A stretch of DNA of 64,000 bases from Ramlibacter sp. (GTDB taxonomy: Bacteria; Pseudomonadota; Gammaproteobacteria; Burkholderiales; Burkholderiaceae_C), in contig JAUYOG010000057.1 in NCBI GenBank assembly GCA_030695945.1, positions 1 through 64,000 of the forward strand, given 5' to 3'. Under the pieces are notes generated by a model. It did not search any database, was not told the DNA's origin, and was given only the letters and a program-made list of their open reading frames with translations. This document shows, one piece after another, positions 1 to 8,197 of this stretch; within the stretch, counting starts at the first letter, position 1, and the number at the start of each line of letters is the position of its first letter. The translations under genes and the position numbers were made by a program.

Positions 1-70
1 GGCCCGCGCGGCATAACTCACTGCGCTGCGCTCCGTTCAAACAGATGCCGCGAGCATGAAACGATGGGCC
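1..70. repeat. Possible palindromic intergenic repeat in a gene-free left edge
   Basis: The first 240 bases hold no gene I can support. Bases 1-70 form an imperfect inverted repeat: GGCCC at 1-5 pairs with GGGCC at 66-70, and GCGCGGCAT near the left end pairs, with one mismatch, with ATGCCGCGA near 46-54. The loop contains a short tandem CTGCG/CTGCG run. It resembles dispersed intergenic palindromes of betaproteobacteria, but only one copy is in this window, so repeat status is a guess. Bases 71-240 show nothing I recognise. Confidence 0.3.
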
Positions 71-240
71 GCAAGACCGTCCACCGCGGGCGTCTGTGCT
101 TGATTCGCGCCGCGGCCCAGCCGTGCGCGGCGTTGCAGTGAGAGCGTGGCGTGCCCACGCACAGCTTTGCTCGCGAGGTCCAGGAGCGCACTACGGTGAT
201 CCACGCCGATTCGGTGCCTTCGAACCTGCGGGACACCACA

Positions 241-1653
241 CTAGCCGATCGCCTGCATCGCGCTGAAATCCGGCATCGCCGCGCTGGCGTAGCCGGGACA
301 AGCCAGCGACCCGATCTCGATCCGCCCCGCGCGGATCTTCAGCCGCACCGCGCCGTGGCTGCGCTCGTACATATCGGGATGCGCCGCGAGGAAGGCATCC
401 TGCTCGGCCGGCGGCTGCGCGGCCATCCCGTCGACGTAATGGTGCCCGTTGCGCTCGACGTGCTCGATGCCCAGCAGGTTCACCAGCGCCAGGTCCTGCT
501 GCACCGACAGGCCCGCCTGTGTCGTCAGGTCTTCCGCCGACATGAAGTACCGCGTCGCGCCGCCTTCGCGGTTCCACGCCGCGCAGCGCGTTGCGTTGAG
601 GACCGACTTGTACAGGCCCTTGCAGGTCTTGGACGAAACGCCCGCGTAGCCGCGCTCGCGCGCGGCGACGAAGGTGTCCAGCTCGCCGTCCGACTCGTCG
701 ATGATGACGGGCTTGCCCAGGTCGGCCTTGCGCAGGTCCTCATCGAGCGCCAGCTTGCGCGCGATGGGCTGCTCGATGAAGACGATGGAGTCCCACAGCC
801 GCGCCAGCGCCGGCCGGCGGCGGATGCCGTCCACGAGGTGCGCGACGCCCTGCGCATCCTCGTACTGTTCGTTGCCGTCGAGCGAGGCGAAGTACGGCTC
901 GGCCGTCCGGTCCAGCACCGCGGCGATCGCCTGCAGTCGCGCGAGGTCGGCATCCACCTGCCCGCTCACCTTGAGCTTGAAGTGGCGGTGGCCGTAAGCG
1001 CGGATGACTTCCTCCAGCGTTTCCGGAAGGCCGTCGTCCACGCGCTGAGCGAGGTCGGCCGCGGTGATCGCGTCGAGCAGGCCGACAGTGTGGCGCGCGG
1101 CGATGGCGGGCCGCGGCGACTGCCCCGCGAGGAAGTGCTCGATGTCCAGCCCGTTGAATTCCGGGCGCGCGGCGCCGATGCCCGGCAGGTTCGCCGTCAT
1201 CGCCTGGTAGAACGAAACCCCCTGCACGCGGCAAAGCGCATCGAGCACCGCGCGATCCACTAACGCCGGCCCATAGCTGGTCAGCAAGGGGTTGAAGCCG
1301 CGTGCGGCTGCCGCAGCCATGTGGGCGTCATGGTTGCGCGCGAAATGGCCGAAGGCGCTCGCGGGCACCGCACCCGCCAGGTAAGCCTCGCGCGCGAGCC
1401 GCAGCACGTCGCGCAGCTGGTCGAAGTTGTCCTCGTTGGACAGCGCCAGGTTCTTGTCGAACCACTTGGGCGCCATCATCTCGGCGGCTGCGCCCCACCC
1501 GCTGCGCCCGTCGGCGAACTCGATGCGCGCACGCACGAACGCCTGCGGGCATTCGGTAAGCGTCACCACGCCGAAGCGGAACGGCAGCCGCAGCACGACC
1601 GGCCGCTCGTACAGCTCGACCTCGCGGACGACGAAGCGTGGCGCTTCAGCCAT
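241..1653 (-). CDS. Enolase-superfamily (mandelate racemase-like) protein
   Basis: Probable metal-dependent acid-sugar dehydratase or racemase of 470 residues. The enolase-superfamily barrel signs are readable in order: a KLK motif at K226/K228 (catalytic base region), D259 and N261 in SLDGN, E294 in FIEQP and D319/E320 in IIDES (metal ligands), and lysines at 342 and 345 in SSKTCKG. It is longer than the usual 360-400 residues, with an extended N-terminal capping domain. Last gene of the minus-strand catabolic run; its start overlaps the end of the upstream isomerase gene by 8 bases, so the two are translated from one message. Substrate unknown; the neighbouring transporter and lyase suggest a sugar acid. 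Confidence 0.85.
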   Translation of the reverse strand: MAEAPRFVVREVELYERPVVLRLPFRFGVVTLTECPQAFVRARIEFADGRSGWGAAAEMMAPKWFDKNLALSNEDNFDQLRDVLRLAREAYLAGAVPASAFGHFARNHDAHMAAAAARGFNPLLTSYGPALVDRAVLDALCRVQGVSFYQAMTANLPGIGAARPEFNGLDIEHFLAGQSPRPAIAARHTVGLLDAITAADLAQRVDDGLPETLEEVIRAYGHRHFKLKVSGQVDADLARLQAIAAVLDRTAEPYFASLDGNEQYEDAQGVAHLVDGIRRRPALARLWDSIVFIEQPIARKLALDEDLRKADLGKPVIIDESDGELDTFVAARERGYAGVSSKTCKGLYKSVLNATRCAAWNREGGATRYFMSAEDLTTQAGLSVQQDLALVNLLGIEHVERNGHHYVDGMAAQPPAEQDAFLAAHPDMYERSHGAVRLKIRAGRIEIGSLACPGYASAAMPDFSAMQAIG

Positions 1654-2497
1654 GCCCGTCCAGTCCTTCCATGATGCCCTTGAGGTAGCCGATGGAATGT
1701 GCCGCGCAGCCGGGCCCGTCCGGCACGTAGTCGAAGGGCTCGACCGCCACGATGCCTTCGTAGTGGCCCATTGCCTGCATCTGCAACAGGGCGCGCATGA
1801 TCGGCGCGAAGCGCATCTCGCCCTGGCCGGGTCCGCGCCGGTTGGGGTCGTTCACCTGCACATGCGCGATGTGGCCGGTGGGCATCCATTGCGCCATCAG
1901 CGAGTCGACGGGCTGGGCCTCCGACTGGCCGGCGGCGCTGCAATCGATCATGGTCTTCAGGCCGGGCGAGGCGATTGCGTCCACGATGGCGGCGGCTTCG
2001 GCCACGGTGTTGATCAGGTCGGTCTCGCGCGCGGCCAGCGGCTCGATGCAATACGCGAGGCTGCGGTCGCGCGCCGCCACCGCGACCTGAGCGAAGCAAT
2101 CGCGCGCGCGTTCCAGCGCCGCTTCGCGCGACGTGCCGGGCTGCACCGAGCGTTGCTTCGGCGAGCCGTGCACCAGGTAATGCCCGCCCATCAGGGCGCA
2201 CAGCTCGACCAGCCGGAGCATCACGGCGACCGTGCGGTCGCGAACGGCCTTGTCCGCGCTCACGATCGACAGGCCGGCAGGCGCCACCAGCAGCCAGTGC
2301 AGGCCGAAGATCCGCATGCCATGGTCCTGCGCGATGCGCTCGAACTGCATCGCCTGCGCGTCGGTGATCCGCATCGGATCCTCGGCCAGCGTGAACGGCG
2401 CCACCTCCAGGCCGTCGTAGCCGAGCTTCGCCGCCAGCGCGCATTGCTCGTCGAACGACAGCGGCTGCAGCACCTCGTTGCAGAGGGCGAACTTCAT
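1646..2497 (-). CDS. Sugar phosphate isomerase/epimerase family protein (TIM barrel)
   Basis: A 283-residue xylose-isomerase-like TIM-barrel protein (AP endonuclease 2 superfamily). Visible family features are the N-terminal strand MKFALCNE, the GYDGLEVAPF segment at about residues 28-37, a mid-barrel IEPLAARET glutamate and the C-terminal VAVEPFDYV glutamate, both usual metal ligands. The ATG at 2497 is chosen because it overlaps the tctA stop in an ATGA arrangement; the open frame extends further upstream only as a shadow of tctA. Role is probably isomerisation or dehydration of a keto-sugar (acid) imported by the Tct system; the exact substrate cannot be read from sequence. Confidence 0.85.
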   Translation of the reverse strand: MKFALCNEVLQPLSFDEQCALAAKLGYDGLEVAPFTLAEDPMRITDAQAMQFERIAQDHGMRIFGLHWLLVAPAGLSIVSADKAVRDRTVAVMLRLVELCALMGGHYLVHGSPKQRSVQPGTSREAALERARDCFAQVAVAARDRSLAYCIEPLAARETDLINTVAEAAAIVDAIASPGLKTMIDCSAAGQSEAQPVDSLMAQWMPTGHIAHVQVNDPNRRGPGQGEMRFAPIMRALLQMQAMGHYEGIVAVEPFDYVPDGPGCAAHSIGYLKGIMEGLDGHG

Positions 2498-3999
2498 GTG
2501 GCCTCCAGGTGCGCCTTGCGCATGAAGAGCCTGCGCACCGGCGGGATCCGCAGGAGGAGGATCAGCGCCATCAGGCCGAACAGCGCAGCCGAGATCGGCC
2601 GGGTGAAGAACGGCGTGAGGTCGCCGTCGGAGAGCACCAGCCCGCGCCGGAAGTTCTTCTCCAGCAGGTCGCCCAGCACGATGCCCAGCACCAGCGGCGC
2701 CATGGGGTAGCCGTACTTGCGCAGGGCGAAGCCCAGCACGCCGAAGGCCACCATCACCCAGATGTCGAACAGGCGCGAGGCCAGGGCGAAGGTGCCGATC
2801 GTGCACAGCACCAGGATGATGGGCACGATGATCGTGGTCGGCACGCGCAGCACCTGGACCAGGAACTTGGTGAGCGTCAGGCCATAGATCAGGATGCCGA
2901 TGGTGGCCAGCATCATCATGGCCACGATGTCGTACACGAACTGCGGCGATTCGATCATGATCATCGGCCCCGGCTTGACGCCGTGGATCAGCATCGCGGC
3001 CATCAGCACGGCGGCGGGCGCCGAGCCCGGGATCTGCAGCGTCAGCACCGGGATGATCGCGCCGGGCACGCAGGCGTTGTCGCCGGTCTCGGCGGCCATG
3101 AGGCCCTCCACCGAGCCCTTGCCGAATTTCTCCCTCTCCTTGCTCGCGCGCTTGGCGGCGGCATAGGACGACCAGGCGGCGACGTCCTCGCCGACGCCCG
3201 GCACGATGCCGATGAAGGTGCCGATCACGCCCGAGCGCAGGATGGTGCGCCAGTACTGGAACACGTCGCGCAGCTTGGGGATCACGGAATCCAGCGCGTT
3301 GATCTTGACGGGCGGCCGCCGCTCCTGCATGGCCACCAGGATTTCCGCGAAGCCGAAGGCGCCGACCAGCGCGGGCACCAGCGAGATGCCGCCGGCCAGG
3401 TCGCGGTTGCCGAAGTTGAAGCGCTCGAAGGCGTGGATGCCGTCCTGCCCGATGGTGGCGATGAACAGCCCCGCGAAGCCCGCGATCCAGCCCTTGAGCG
3501 CATCGCCGCCGGTGAGCGTGGCGGAGATGATCACGCCGAACACCGCCAGCCAGAAGAACTCGTACGCGCCGAACTTCAGCGCCACCTCGCCCAGCAGCGG
3601 CGTGAAGAGGGCGAGGAAGAACATGCCGATCAAGGTGCCCAGCACGGAACCGCTGGTGGCGATGCCCATCGCGCGCCCGGCCATGCCCTGCCGTGCCAGC
3701 GCGTAGCCATCCAGGCACGACGCGGCGGATGCGGGCGTGCCCGGGATGTTGAGCAGGATGGCGCTGCGGCTGCCGCCATAGATCGCGCCCACGTAGGTGC
3801 AGATCAGGACGAGCAGCGCCTGGGCCGAGGGCAGCTTGAGCGTCAGCGTGGTCATCAGCGCCACGCCCATCGTCGCGGTGAGGCCGGGCAGCGCGCCGAT
3901 CACGACCCCCACCAGCGTCGAGGCCAGCACGAAGAAGATCGACTCCACCGTCATGAAGCCGGCCAGCGAATGCCCGAAGGCGATCAAACCTTGGAACAT
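2494..3999 (-). CDS. tctA: Tripartite tricarboxylate transporter, large permease TctA
   Basis: Inner-membrane large permease of the tripartite tricarboxylate transporter (TTT) family, 501 residues, the normal length. The sequence is a run of hydrophobic helices with the family segments GALPGLTATMGVA near residues 36-48, YGGSRSAILLNIPGTPASAA near 73-93 and VPGVGEDVAAWSSY in the central repeat. It works with TctB (small permease) and TctC (periplasmic binding protein), whose genes precede it. Its ATG shares one base with the tctB TGA (TGATG), a translational coupling typical of this operon. Substrate class is carboxylic or sugar acids; the specific ligand is unknown. Confidence 0.95.
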   Translation of the reverse strand: MFQGLIAFGHSLAGFMTVESIFFVLASTLVGVVIGALPGLTATMGVALMTTLTLKLPSAQALLVLICTYVGAIYGGSRSAILLNIPGTPASAASCLDGYALARQGMAGRAMGIATSGSVLGTLIGMFFLALFTPLLGEVALKFGAYEFFWLAVFGVIISATLTGGDALKGWIAGFAGLFIATIGQDGIHAFERFNFGNRDLAGGISLVPALVGAFGFAEILVAMQERRPPVKINALDSVIPKLRDVFQYWRTILRSGVIGTFIGIVPGVGEDVAAWSSYAAAKRASKEREKFGKGSVEGLMAAETGDNACVPGAIIPVLTLQIPGSAPAAVLMAAMLIHGVKPGPMIMIESPQFVYDIVAMMMLATIGILIYGLTLTKFLVQVLRVPTTIIVPIILVLCTIGTFALASRLFDIWVMVAFGVLGFALRKYGYPMAPLVLGIVLGDLLEKNFRRGLVLSDGDLTPFFTRPISAALFGLMALILLLRIPPVRRLFMRKAHLEAT

Positions 4000-4520
4000 C
4001 AGGGAAGCCGCACGTAGAAGACTTCCTGGAACGACAGCGAGATCACCGCGCTGGCAATGACGCCGCAGGCCAGGGCCAGCAGGGCCTGGCGCGCGGTGCT
4101 GCGCCCCAGCACGGTCTGCCGCTCACGGTCGAAGAAAAAGATGAAGAGGGTGACGAAGGCGCCGGTTACCAGCCAGAACGGCAGCCCGTGGCCGACCAGC
4201 AGCAGCGAGTAAGCCAGCATGGCCGCGAAGACCAGCCCGATGCGGACGGTGCTTTCGCGCGGCTTCGATGCAGCGAGTGGCCGCAGCGCGCCGCGCTTGA
4301 CGGCGCGCAGCGCCAGCATCAACCCCAGGAGCAACACGGCCGCGCCCAGCAATCCGGGCACGAGACCCGGCGCCTCGTACTTGTTGATGTGCAGGTTCTC
4401 CAGCCGGTCCATTCGCCACGAGCCGATGGCGACGGCGCCGCCGAAGGCCATCCACAGCAGCGCCGACACGAGGTCGGCGCGCGGGGAAACCTCCCCTTCC
4501 GGGGGCGATTCGATGCTCAC
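3999..4520 (-). CDS. tctB: Tripartite tricarboxylate transporter, small permease TctB
   Basis: Small membrane subunit of the TTT transporter, 173 residues, with four predicted transmembrane helices (about residues 15-35, 52-75, 94-113, 138-160 region) and the usual weak sequence conservation. I take the GTG at 4520 as start because the protein then begins just before the first helix and lies 13 bases after the tctC stop; longer N-terminal extensions would run through tctC in another frame. It ends in a TGATG overlap with tctA. No clear ribosome binding site precedes the GTG, so translation may be coupled to tctC. Confidence 0.88.
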   Translation of the reverse strand: MSIESPPEGEVSPRADLVSALLWMAFGGAVAIGSWRMDRLENLHINKYEAPGLVPGLLGAAVLLLGLMLALRAVKRGALRPLAASKPRESTVRIGLVFAAMLAYSLLLVGHGLPFWLVTGAFVTLFIFFFDRERQTVLGRSTARQALLALACGVIASAVISLSFQEVFYVRLP

Positions 4521-4533
4521 GGGCGCGGCCGCG

Positions 4534-5544
4534 TTACGGCTTGGGGATGCCCACCGTGTCCGGCGACACCTTGGTCTTGCCGGTGGAGTGCAGCAGCCAT
4601 GCGTTGGCCTGGATCGCGGGCATCGCGGCCGCCAGCGCGGCGTCGCCGGCGACCGGCGCGAACAGCGCGCCGCGATTGACGGCGTAAGCCTTGATGGCCG
4701 CATTGTTGGCGATGTTCTCGGCCCAGATCTTCTGCACCGTGGCGACTACGTCGGCCGGCACGCCCTTGGGAATGAAGATGCCGAAGTAGTTGGCCGCCGA
4801 CTTGAACCCCGGGATGGTCTTGCTGATCGGCTCGATCGTGCCGTAGCCCTCGATCTCCAGCGCGCGGTCCGACACGGTGGCGAGCGGACGGATGCGTTTG
4901 CCGCGGATCATCTCGGCCTGCTCCACGGCCAGCTGGGTGGTGAGGTCGGTCTCGCCGGACACGGTGGCGACGACGGCCGGGTTGCCGCCGTCGTAGGTGA
5001 CGTGGCGGTACTTGACGCCGGTGGCGCGCGAGATCGCCTCCATCGCGTTGTGGCCGCCGGAGGTGACGCCAGCTGTCGCCACCTTGATCTCGCCCGGCTT
5101 GGCCTTCATGGCGTCGAGCAGCTGGCCCATGTTCTGGTAGGGCGTCTGCGCGCCGACGCCGACCACGGCGATGTTGGCCACCGAGAGGAACAGGTGCCAG
5201 TCCTTCGCCGGCACGTCCAGCATGCCCAGGGCCTGGTAGGCGCCCAGGTCCTGGGCGGCACCGGCGGCCCAGGTGTAGCCGTCCTTGGGCGCTTCCCATG
5301 CGTTCTTGGTGCCGATCGAGCCCGAGGCGCCGGGCTGATTGACGATGATGATCTTCTGGCCCAGCACTTTCTCCAGCTCCGCGGCCGTCACACGCGTGAT
5401 CTGGTCGGTGGAGCCCCCGGCGGCCCACGGGACGATCAGGTTGACCGGCTTCGTGGGCTTCCACTGCTGGGCCATCGCGGGCCCCGTGAAGGCCAATGCC
5501 GCGATCGCGGCGGACACGGCTTGGAGGAAGTGGCGTTTTTGCAT
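4534..5544 (-). CDS. tctC: Bug-family periplasmic solute-binding protein TctC
   Basis: Periplasmic receptor of the TTT transporter, 336 residues. Residues 1-25 form a signal peptide ending AMAQ, followed by the Bug-family opening KPVNLIVPWAAGGSTDQ that contributes the ligand-binding loop, and the GASGSIG segment near residue 72. Bug proteins bind carboxylates through two water-bridged loops. The gene is directly upstream of tctB and downstream of a DapA-family lyase, which suggests the solute is metabolised by the enzymes coded alongside. A short AT-rich palindromic stretch (5561-5582) lies 16 bases upstream of the start and could be its operator. Confidence 0.93.
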   Translation of the reverse strand: MQKRHFLQAVSAAIAALAFTGPAMAQQWKPTKPVNLIVPWAAGGSTDQITRVTAAELEKVLGQKIIIVNQPGASGSIGTKNAWEAPKDGYTWAAGAAQDLGAYQALGMLDVPAKDWHLFLSVANIAVVGVGAQTPYQNMGQLLDAMKAKPGEIKVATAGVTSGGHNAMEAISRATGVKYRHVTYDGGNPAVVATVSGETDLTTQLAVEQAEMIRGKRIRPLATVSDRALEIEGYGTIEPISKTIPGFKSAANYFGIFIPKGVPADVVATVQKIWAENIANNAAIKAYAVNRGALFAPVAGDAALAAAMPAIQANAWLLHSTGKTKVSPDTVGIPKP

Positions 5545-5560
5545 GGTCTCTCCGGGTGGG

Positions 5561-5582
5561 TTAATTCACTAACCAGTTAATT
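5561..5582. promoter_or_regulatory. Candidate operator upstream of tctC
   Basis: The 84-base gap between the lyase gene and tctC holds an AT-rich island unlike the surrounding GC-rich DNA. It contains the inverted repeat TAAC-CA-GTTA (5570-5579) flanked by two direct TTAATT copies (5561-5566 and 5577-5582). The half site TAACCAG recurs in the palindrome at 8061-8078 ahead of the first gene of the run. Position just upstream of tctC suits an operator or an internal promoter. The cognate regulator is not in the window. Confidence 0.5.
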
Positions 5583-5628
5583 GGGTCGACTCTACGGTCT
5601 GGTGCGGCGGCTGTCAATGCAGGATGCC

Positions 5629-6699
5629 CTAGGCGGCCAGCCAGCGCTCCCGGTGCTGTGCGACGAATTCGTCATCCATCAGGTGCGGGTAATCCGCCTG
5701 CACGCGGCTGAGCTCGTCGGCCTGGCCGCGGCCGAGGCCCTCGTTCGCGTCCAGGCACCACGTGCCTTGCAGCAGGCCTTGCCGGCGCAGCACTTCGTGG
5801 CAGCCGGCGATGCAGCCGTGGAAGTCATGCGCCACGTCGAAGAGGGCGCCGTTGCAGTCGGTGACCTGCGCGTCCAGCGCCAGCAGTTCCGGGGTGACGC
5901 TGCCGCTCGCGACGGCGGCATGGATGCGGTCCAGCAACTCCACTGCACGCTGGGTCCACACGCTCCAGTGGCCGAGCAGCCCGCCCTTGATGCGCACCGT
6001 CACCACCTGGCCGTCGCGCATGAGGGTGAAGGGCGCCAGCAGGTCCAGCACGATGTGGTCGTCGTTGCCGGTATAGAGCGTCACGCGCTCCTCGGCCTTC
6101 GCCGCGACCACGCCGCGGATCACGTCCAGCGTGCGGTAGCGGTTGAACGGCGCCATCTTGATCGCGACGACGTTGTCGATCCGCGCGAAGCGGCTCCAGA
6201 ACGTGGCCGGCAGGTGGATGCCACCGACGGCCGGCTGCAAATAGAAGCCCACCAGCGGCATCGCTTGCGCCACGAGCTCGCAATGCGCGACCAGCTCGTC
6301 CTCGCTCGCGCCCTTCATGGCGGCGAGGCTGAGCAAGGCCGCGTGGTAGCCGAATCCGCGCGCGATCTCCGCCTCGCGCACCGCCTGCTCGGTGCGGCCC
6401 GCCAGGCCGGCCACCATGAACAGTGGCCGCCGCCCGCCGATCGGCTCCCATTCGCGCGCGGTCTGCATCGCGAGTTCGAGCACCGGTTGGTACAGGCCCA
6501 CGTCGCGGATCGCGAACTGGGTGGAATGAACGCCCACGGCAACGCCGCCGGCTCCGGCATCGAGGTAATAGCGTGTCATCGCGCGCTGGCGGCGGGCGTC
6601 GAGCTTGCGGTCGGCATCGAGCGCGAGCAGGTGCGCGGGAATCACGGCGCCGCGCCGCAGCACGGCGAGGGAGTCTTGTGGGATGTCAGTCCAGTGCAT
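5629..6699 (-). CDS. Dihydrodipicolinate synthase/N-acetylneuraminate lyase family protein
   Basis: A 356-residue class I aldolase-type (Schiff base) TIM-barrel protein of the DapA/NanA family. The Schiff-base lysine is visible in VVAIKMAPF (about residue 180) and the conserved tyrosine in VGFYLQPAVGG (about 152). The chain is about 60 residues longer than DapA, with an extended C-terminal part rich in charged residues. In an operon with an SDR-like protein and a Tct transporter it more likely works on a keto-deoxy sugar acid than in lysine synthesis. The ATG at 6699 starts in a normal family N-terminus. Two large hairpin repeats separate it from the upstream gene. Confidence 0.85.
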   Translation of the reverse strand: MHWTDIPQDSLAVLRRGAVIPAHLLALDADRKLDARRQRAMTRYYLDAGAGGVAVGVHSTQFAIRDVGLYQPVLELAMQTAREWEPIGGRRPLFMVAGLAGRTEQAVREAEIARGFGYHAALLSLAAMKGASEDELVAHCELVAQAMPLVGFYLQPAVGGIHLPATFWSRFARIDNVVAIKMAPFNRYRTLDVIRGVVAAKAEERVTLYTGNDDHIVLDLLAPFTLMRDGQVVTVRIKGGLLGHWSVWTQRAVELLDRIHAAVASGSVTPELLALDAQVTDCNGALFDVAHDFHGCIAGCHEVLRRQGLLQGTWCLDANEGLGRGQADELSRVQADYPHLMDDEFVAQHRERWLAA

Positions 6700-6746
6700 G
6701 TTGAGCGCTCTCTAGCGAACCTGCGCAGGCCCGATGTGCAGGCGGC

Positions 6747-6851
6747 GGGCCGTGGACGACGGGTGGCCGACTCCGCGAATGTCCCCCGTCGCGGGCGCGC
6801 CCGCTCCTCCTCCTTGATTTCGCTGCGTCGGCCACCCGCCATCCACGGCCC
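6747..6851 (+). repeat. Hairpin repeat element, copy A (25-bp arms around a conserved core)
   Basis: Inverted arms 6747-6771 and 6827-6851 match at 23 of 25 positions and enclose a 55-base core (6772-6826) that begins TCCGCGAATGTCCCCC and ends ATTTCGCTGC, with a CT-rich CTCCTCCTCCTT stretch inside. The same core, with small length changes, recurs inverted at 6927-6984 (copy B). Together the two copies fill most of the 328-base gap between the SDR-like gene and the lyase gene, so they would be transcribed within the operon. No coding function is supported. Confidence 0.85.
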
Positions 6852-6901
6852 TTGGGTGCGGCGTTGGATCGCTCGACGGCTCGCACGCCCCGGTGGTGGA
6901 C

Positions 6902-7009
6902 GGATCAGGGAGGCGGGGCGCTCTACGCAGCGAAATAAAGGAGGAGGAAGCGGGCGAACGCCCGCGCCGGGGGACATTCGCGGAGTAGAGTGCCCCGCCT
7001 CCCTGATCC
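6902..7009 (-). repeat. Hairpin repeat element, copy B, inverted relative to copy A
   Basis: Arms 6902-6926 and 6985-7009 pair at 24 of 25 positions. The core 6927-6984, read on the minus strand, starts TCCGCGAATGTCCCCC and ends ATTTCGCTGC exactly as copy A does. The arms of the two copies agree at only about 14 of 25 positions, so each element keeps self-complementary arms of its own sequence. It ends 18 bases downstream of the stop of the SDR-like gene (7028). Function unknown; it could act as an RNA hairpin inside the operon or be a small mobile repeat. Confidence 0.85.
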
Positions 7010-7027
7010 CGCGCGCGACGGGGCACA

Positions 7028-8050
7028 CTAGTACTTCCCATCACGCGCCTCGTAGTGGGTCGGCTTGCCCAGGCTGTCGCCGCCGCTTTGCACCCACTCG
7101 GCCGTCCAGTCCAGCATGCGGTCGAGCGTGACCTGGGGCGGGCCGAACAGCTTGAAAGCTTCCCTGCAATCGACGAGCCACGCCGTCGGCGCCTCCTGCC
7201 CGGCGAGCACGGGCTCGATGCCCAACCTGCGGCCCAGCCCCAGCGCGACCGCGCGAATGCTGATCTTGGGCCCGCTGATGTTCAGCGGCGACGTCGGCGT
7301 GTCGCAATGCGCCAGCGCGCGCAGCGACCAGTCGTTGGCCTCGCCCTGCCAGATGATGTTGGCGTGGCCCATCGCGAGGTCGATGGGTTCGCGGTTCAGC
7401 ACTTTCTGCGCGACGTCGTGCAGCACGCCGTAGCGCATGTCGATCGCGTACGACAGGCGCAGCAGCCGCCCCGGCGTGCCGTACTGGTGGGAGAAATGCT
7501 GGAACATGCGCTCGCGCGCGACGCAGGAGTTGGCGTACTCGCCCGACGGCGCGGTGGGCGGCATGTCTTCGGTCGCGCCGTTGCCGGCCGTGGCGACGAA
7601 CGGATAGACGCAAGCGGTGGAGAAGGCGACGATGCGCGACGCATTGAAGCGCTCGGCCACCAGCGCGGGCACATGCGCGTTCATCGCCCAGGTCAGCCAT
7701 TCGCTGCCCGTGCTGCCGAACTTGCGGCCGGCCATGTAGACGATGTTGGGCGCATCTGGCAGCCGCGCCAGCGCGTCGCGCGAGAGCAGGTCGGCTTCGA
7801 TGCACTCGATGCCGTGCCGCTCCAGCTCCCCCCGCAATCCCGCTTGCGAGAAGCGCGCCACGCCGATCACGCGGCGCCCGGGGGCGGCCCGATTTGCCAT
7901 GCGCGCGAGCGTGGGGCCCATCTTGCCGCCGACGCCCAGCACCATGATGTCGCCGGGCACGCGCTCGAGGTCGCGCACCAGGGCTTCGGAAGGTTGCGTC
8001 ATCACCTCTTCCAGGTGGGCGACGCCCTCGAATCGATCGGGAAGTGTCAT
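7028..8050 (-). CDS. NAD(P)-binding epimerase/dehydratase-like (extended SDR) protein
   Basis: A 340-residue extended short-chain dehydrogenase-like protein. The Rossmann loop is GVGGKMG at about residues 39-45, and a FSTACVYP strand at about 143-150 corresponds to the family catalytic serine region. The expected YxxxK is read as YANSC, Y172 with C176 in place of lysine. First gene of the minus-strand catabolic run. I choose the ATG at 8050 rather than upstream codons because homologous protein sequence begins there and a palindrome (8061-8078) sits just ahead of it. Likely acts on a sugar or sugar acid; without the lysine the activity may differ from usual epimerases. Confidence 0.8.
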   Translation of the reverse strand: MTLPDRFEGVAHLEEVMTQPSEALVRDLERVPGDIMVLGVGGKMGPTLARMANRAAPGRRVIGVARFSQAGLRGELERHGIECIEADLLSRDALARLPDAPNIVYMAGRKFGSTGSEWLTWAMNAHVPALVAERFNASRIVAFSTACVYPFVATAGNGATEDMPPTAPSGEYANSCVARERMFQHFSHQYGTPGRLLRLSYAIDMRYGVLHDVAQKVLNREPIDLAMGHANIIWQGEANDWSLRALAHCDTPTSPLNISGPKISIRAVALGLGRRLGIEPVLAGQEAPTAWLVDCREAFKLFGPPQVTLDRMLDWTAEWVQSGGDSLGKPTHYEARDGKY

Positions 8051-8060
8051 CGCCAAGGAC

Positions 8061-8078
8061 TTTAACCAGCTGGTGAAA
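8061..8078. promoter_or_regulatory. 18-bp palindromic operator candidate ahead of the catabolic operon
   Basis: TTTAACCAGCTGGTGAAA is an inverted repeat with one mismatched pair; the inner ACCAGCTGGT is perfect. It lies 11 bases upstream of the SDR-like start and 120 bases from the divergent uvrA-like start, the place expected for a repressor site. It shares TAACCAG with the site ahead of tctC. The spacing and symmetry would suit a dimeric GntR- or LacI-type regulator, which is not coded in this window. Confidence 0.6.
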
Positions 8079-8197
8079 TCCCGCAACGCCCGGGAACCCG
8101 TAAAACAAAAAGCTTGACGCACCGCAAACGGCGGGCTCCTACGGCCGATTCGGCGGTGTCCGACCGGCGGCGCCGCGGCCGGGCCTTAAGTTGGCGC

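Noticed and set aside
151..1263. Long open frame on the plus strand opposite the enolase-superfamily gene.
   Set aside because: Arginine/alanine/histidine-rich product typical of an antisense shadow in GC-rich DNA; the minus-strand protein has clear family motifs.
2509..4017. 502-codon plus-strand open frame opposite tctA.
   Set aside because: Composition (Q, R, H, D-rich) is a shadow of the tctA helices; no family features.
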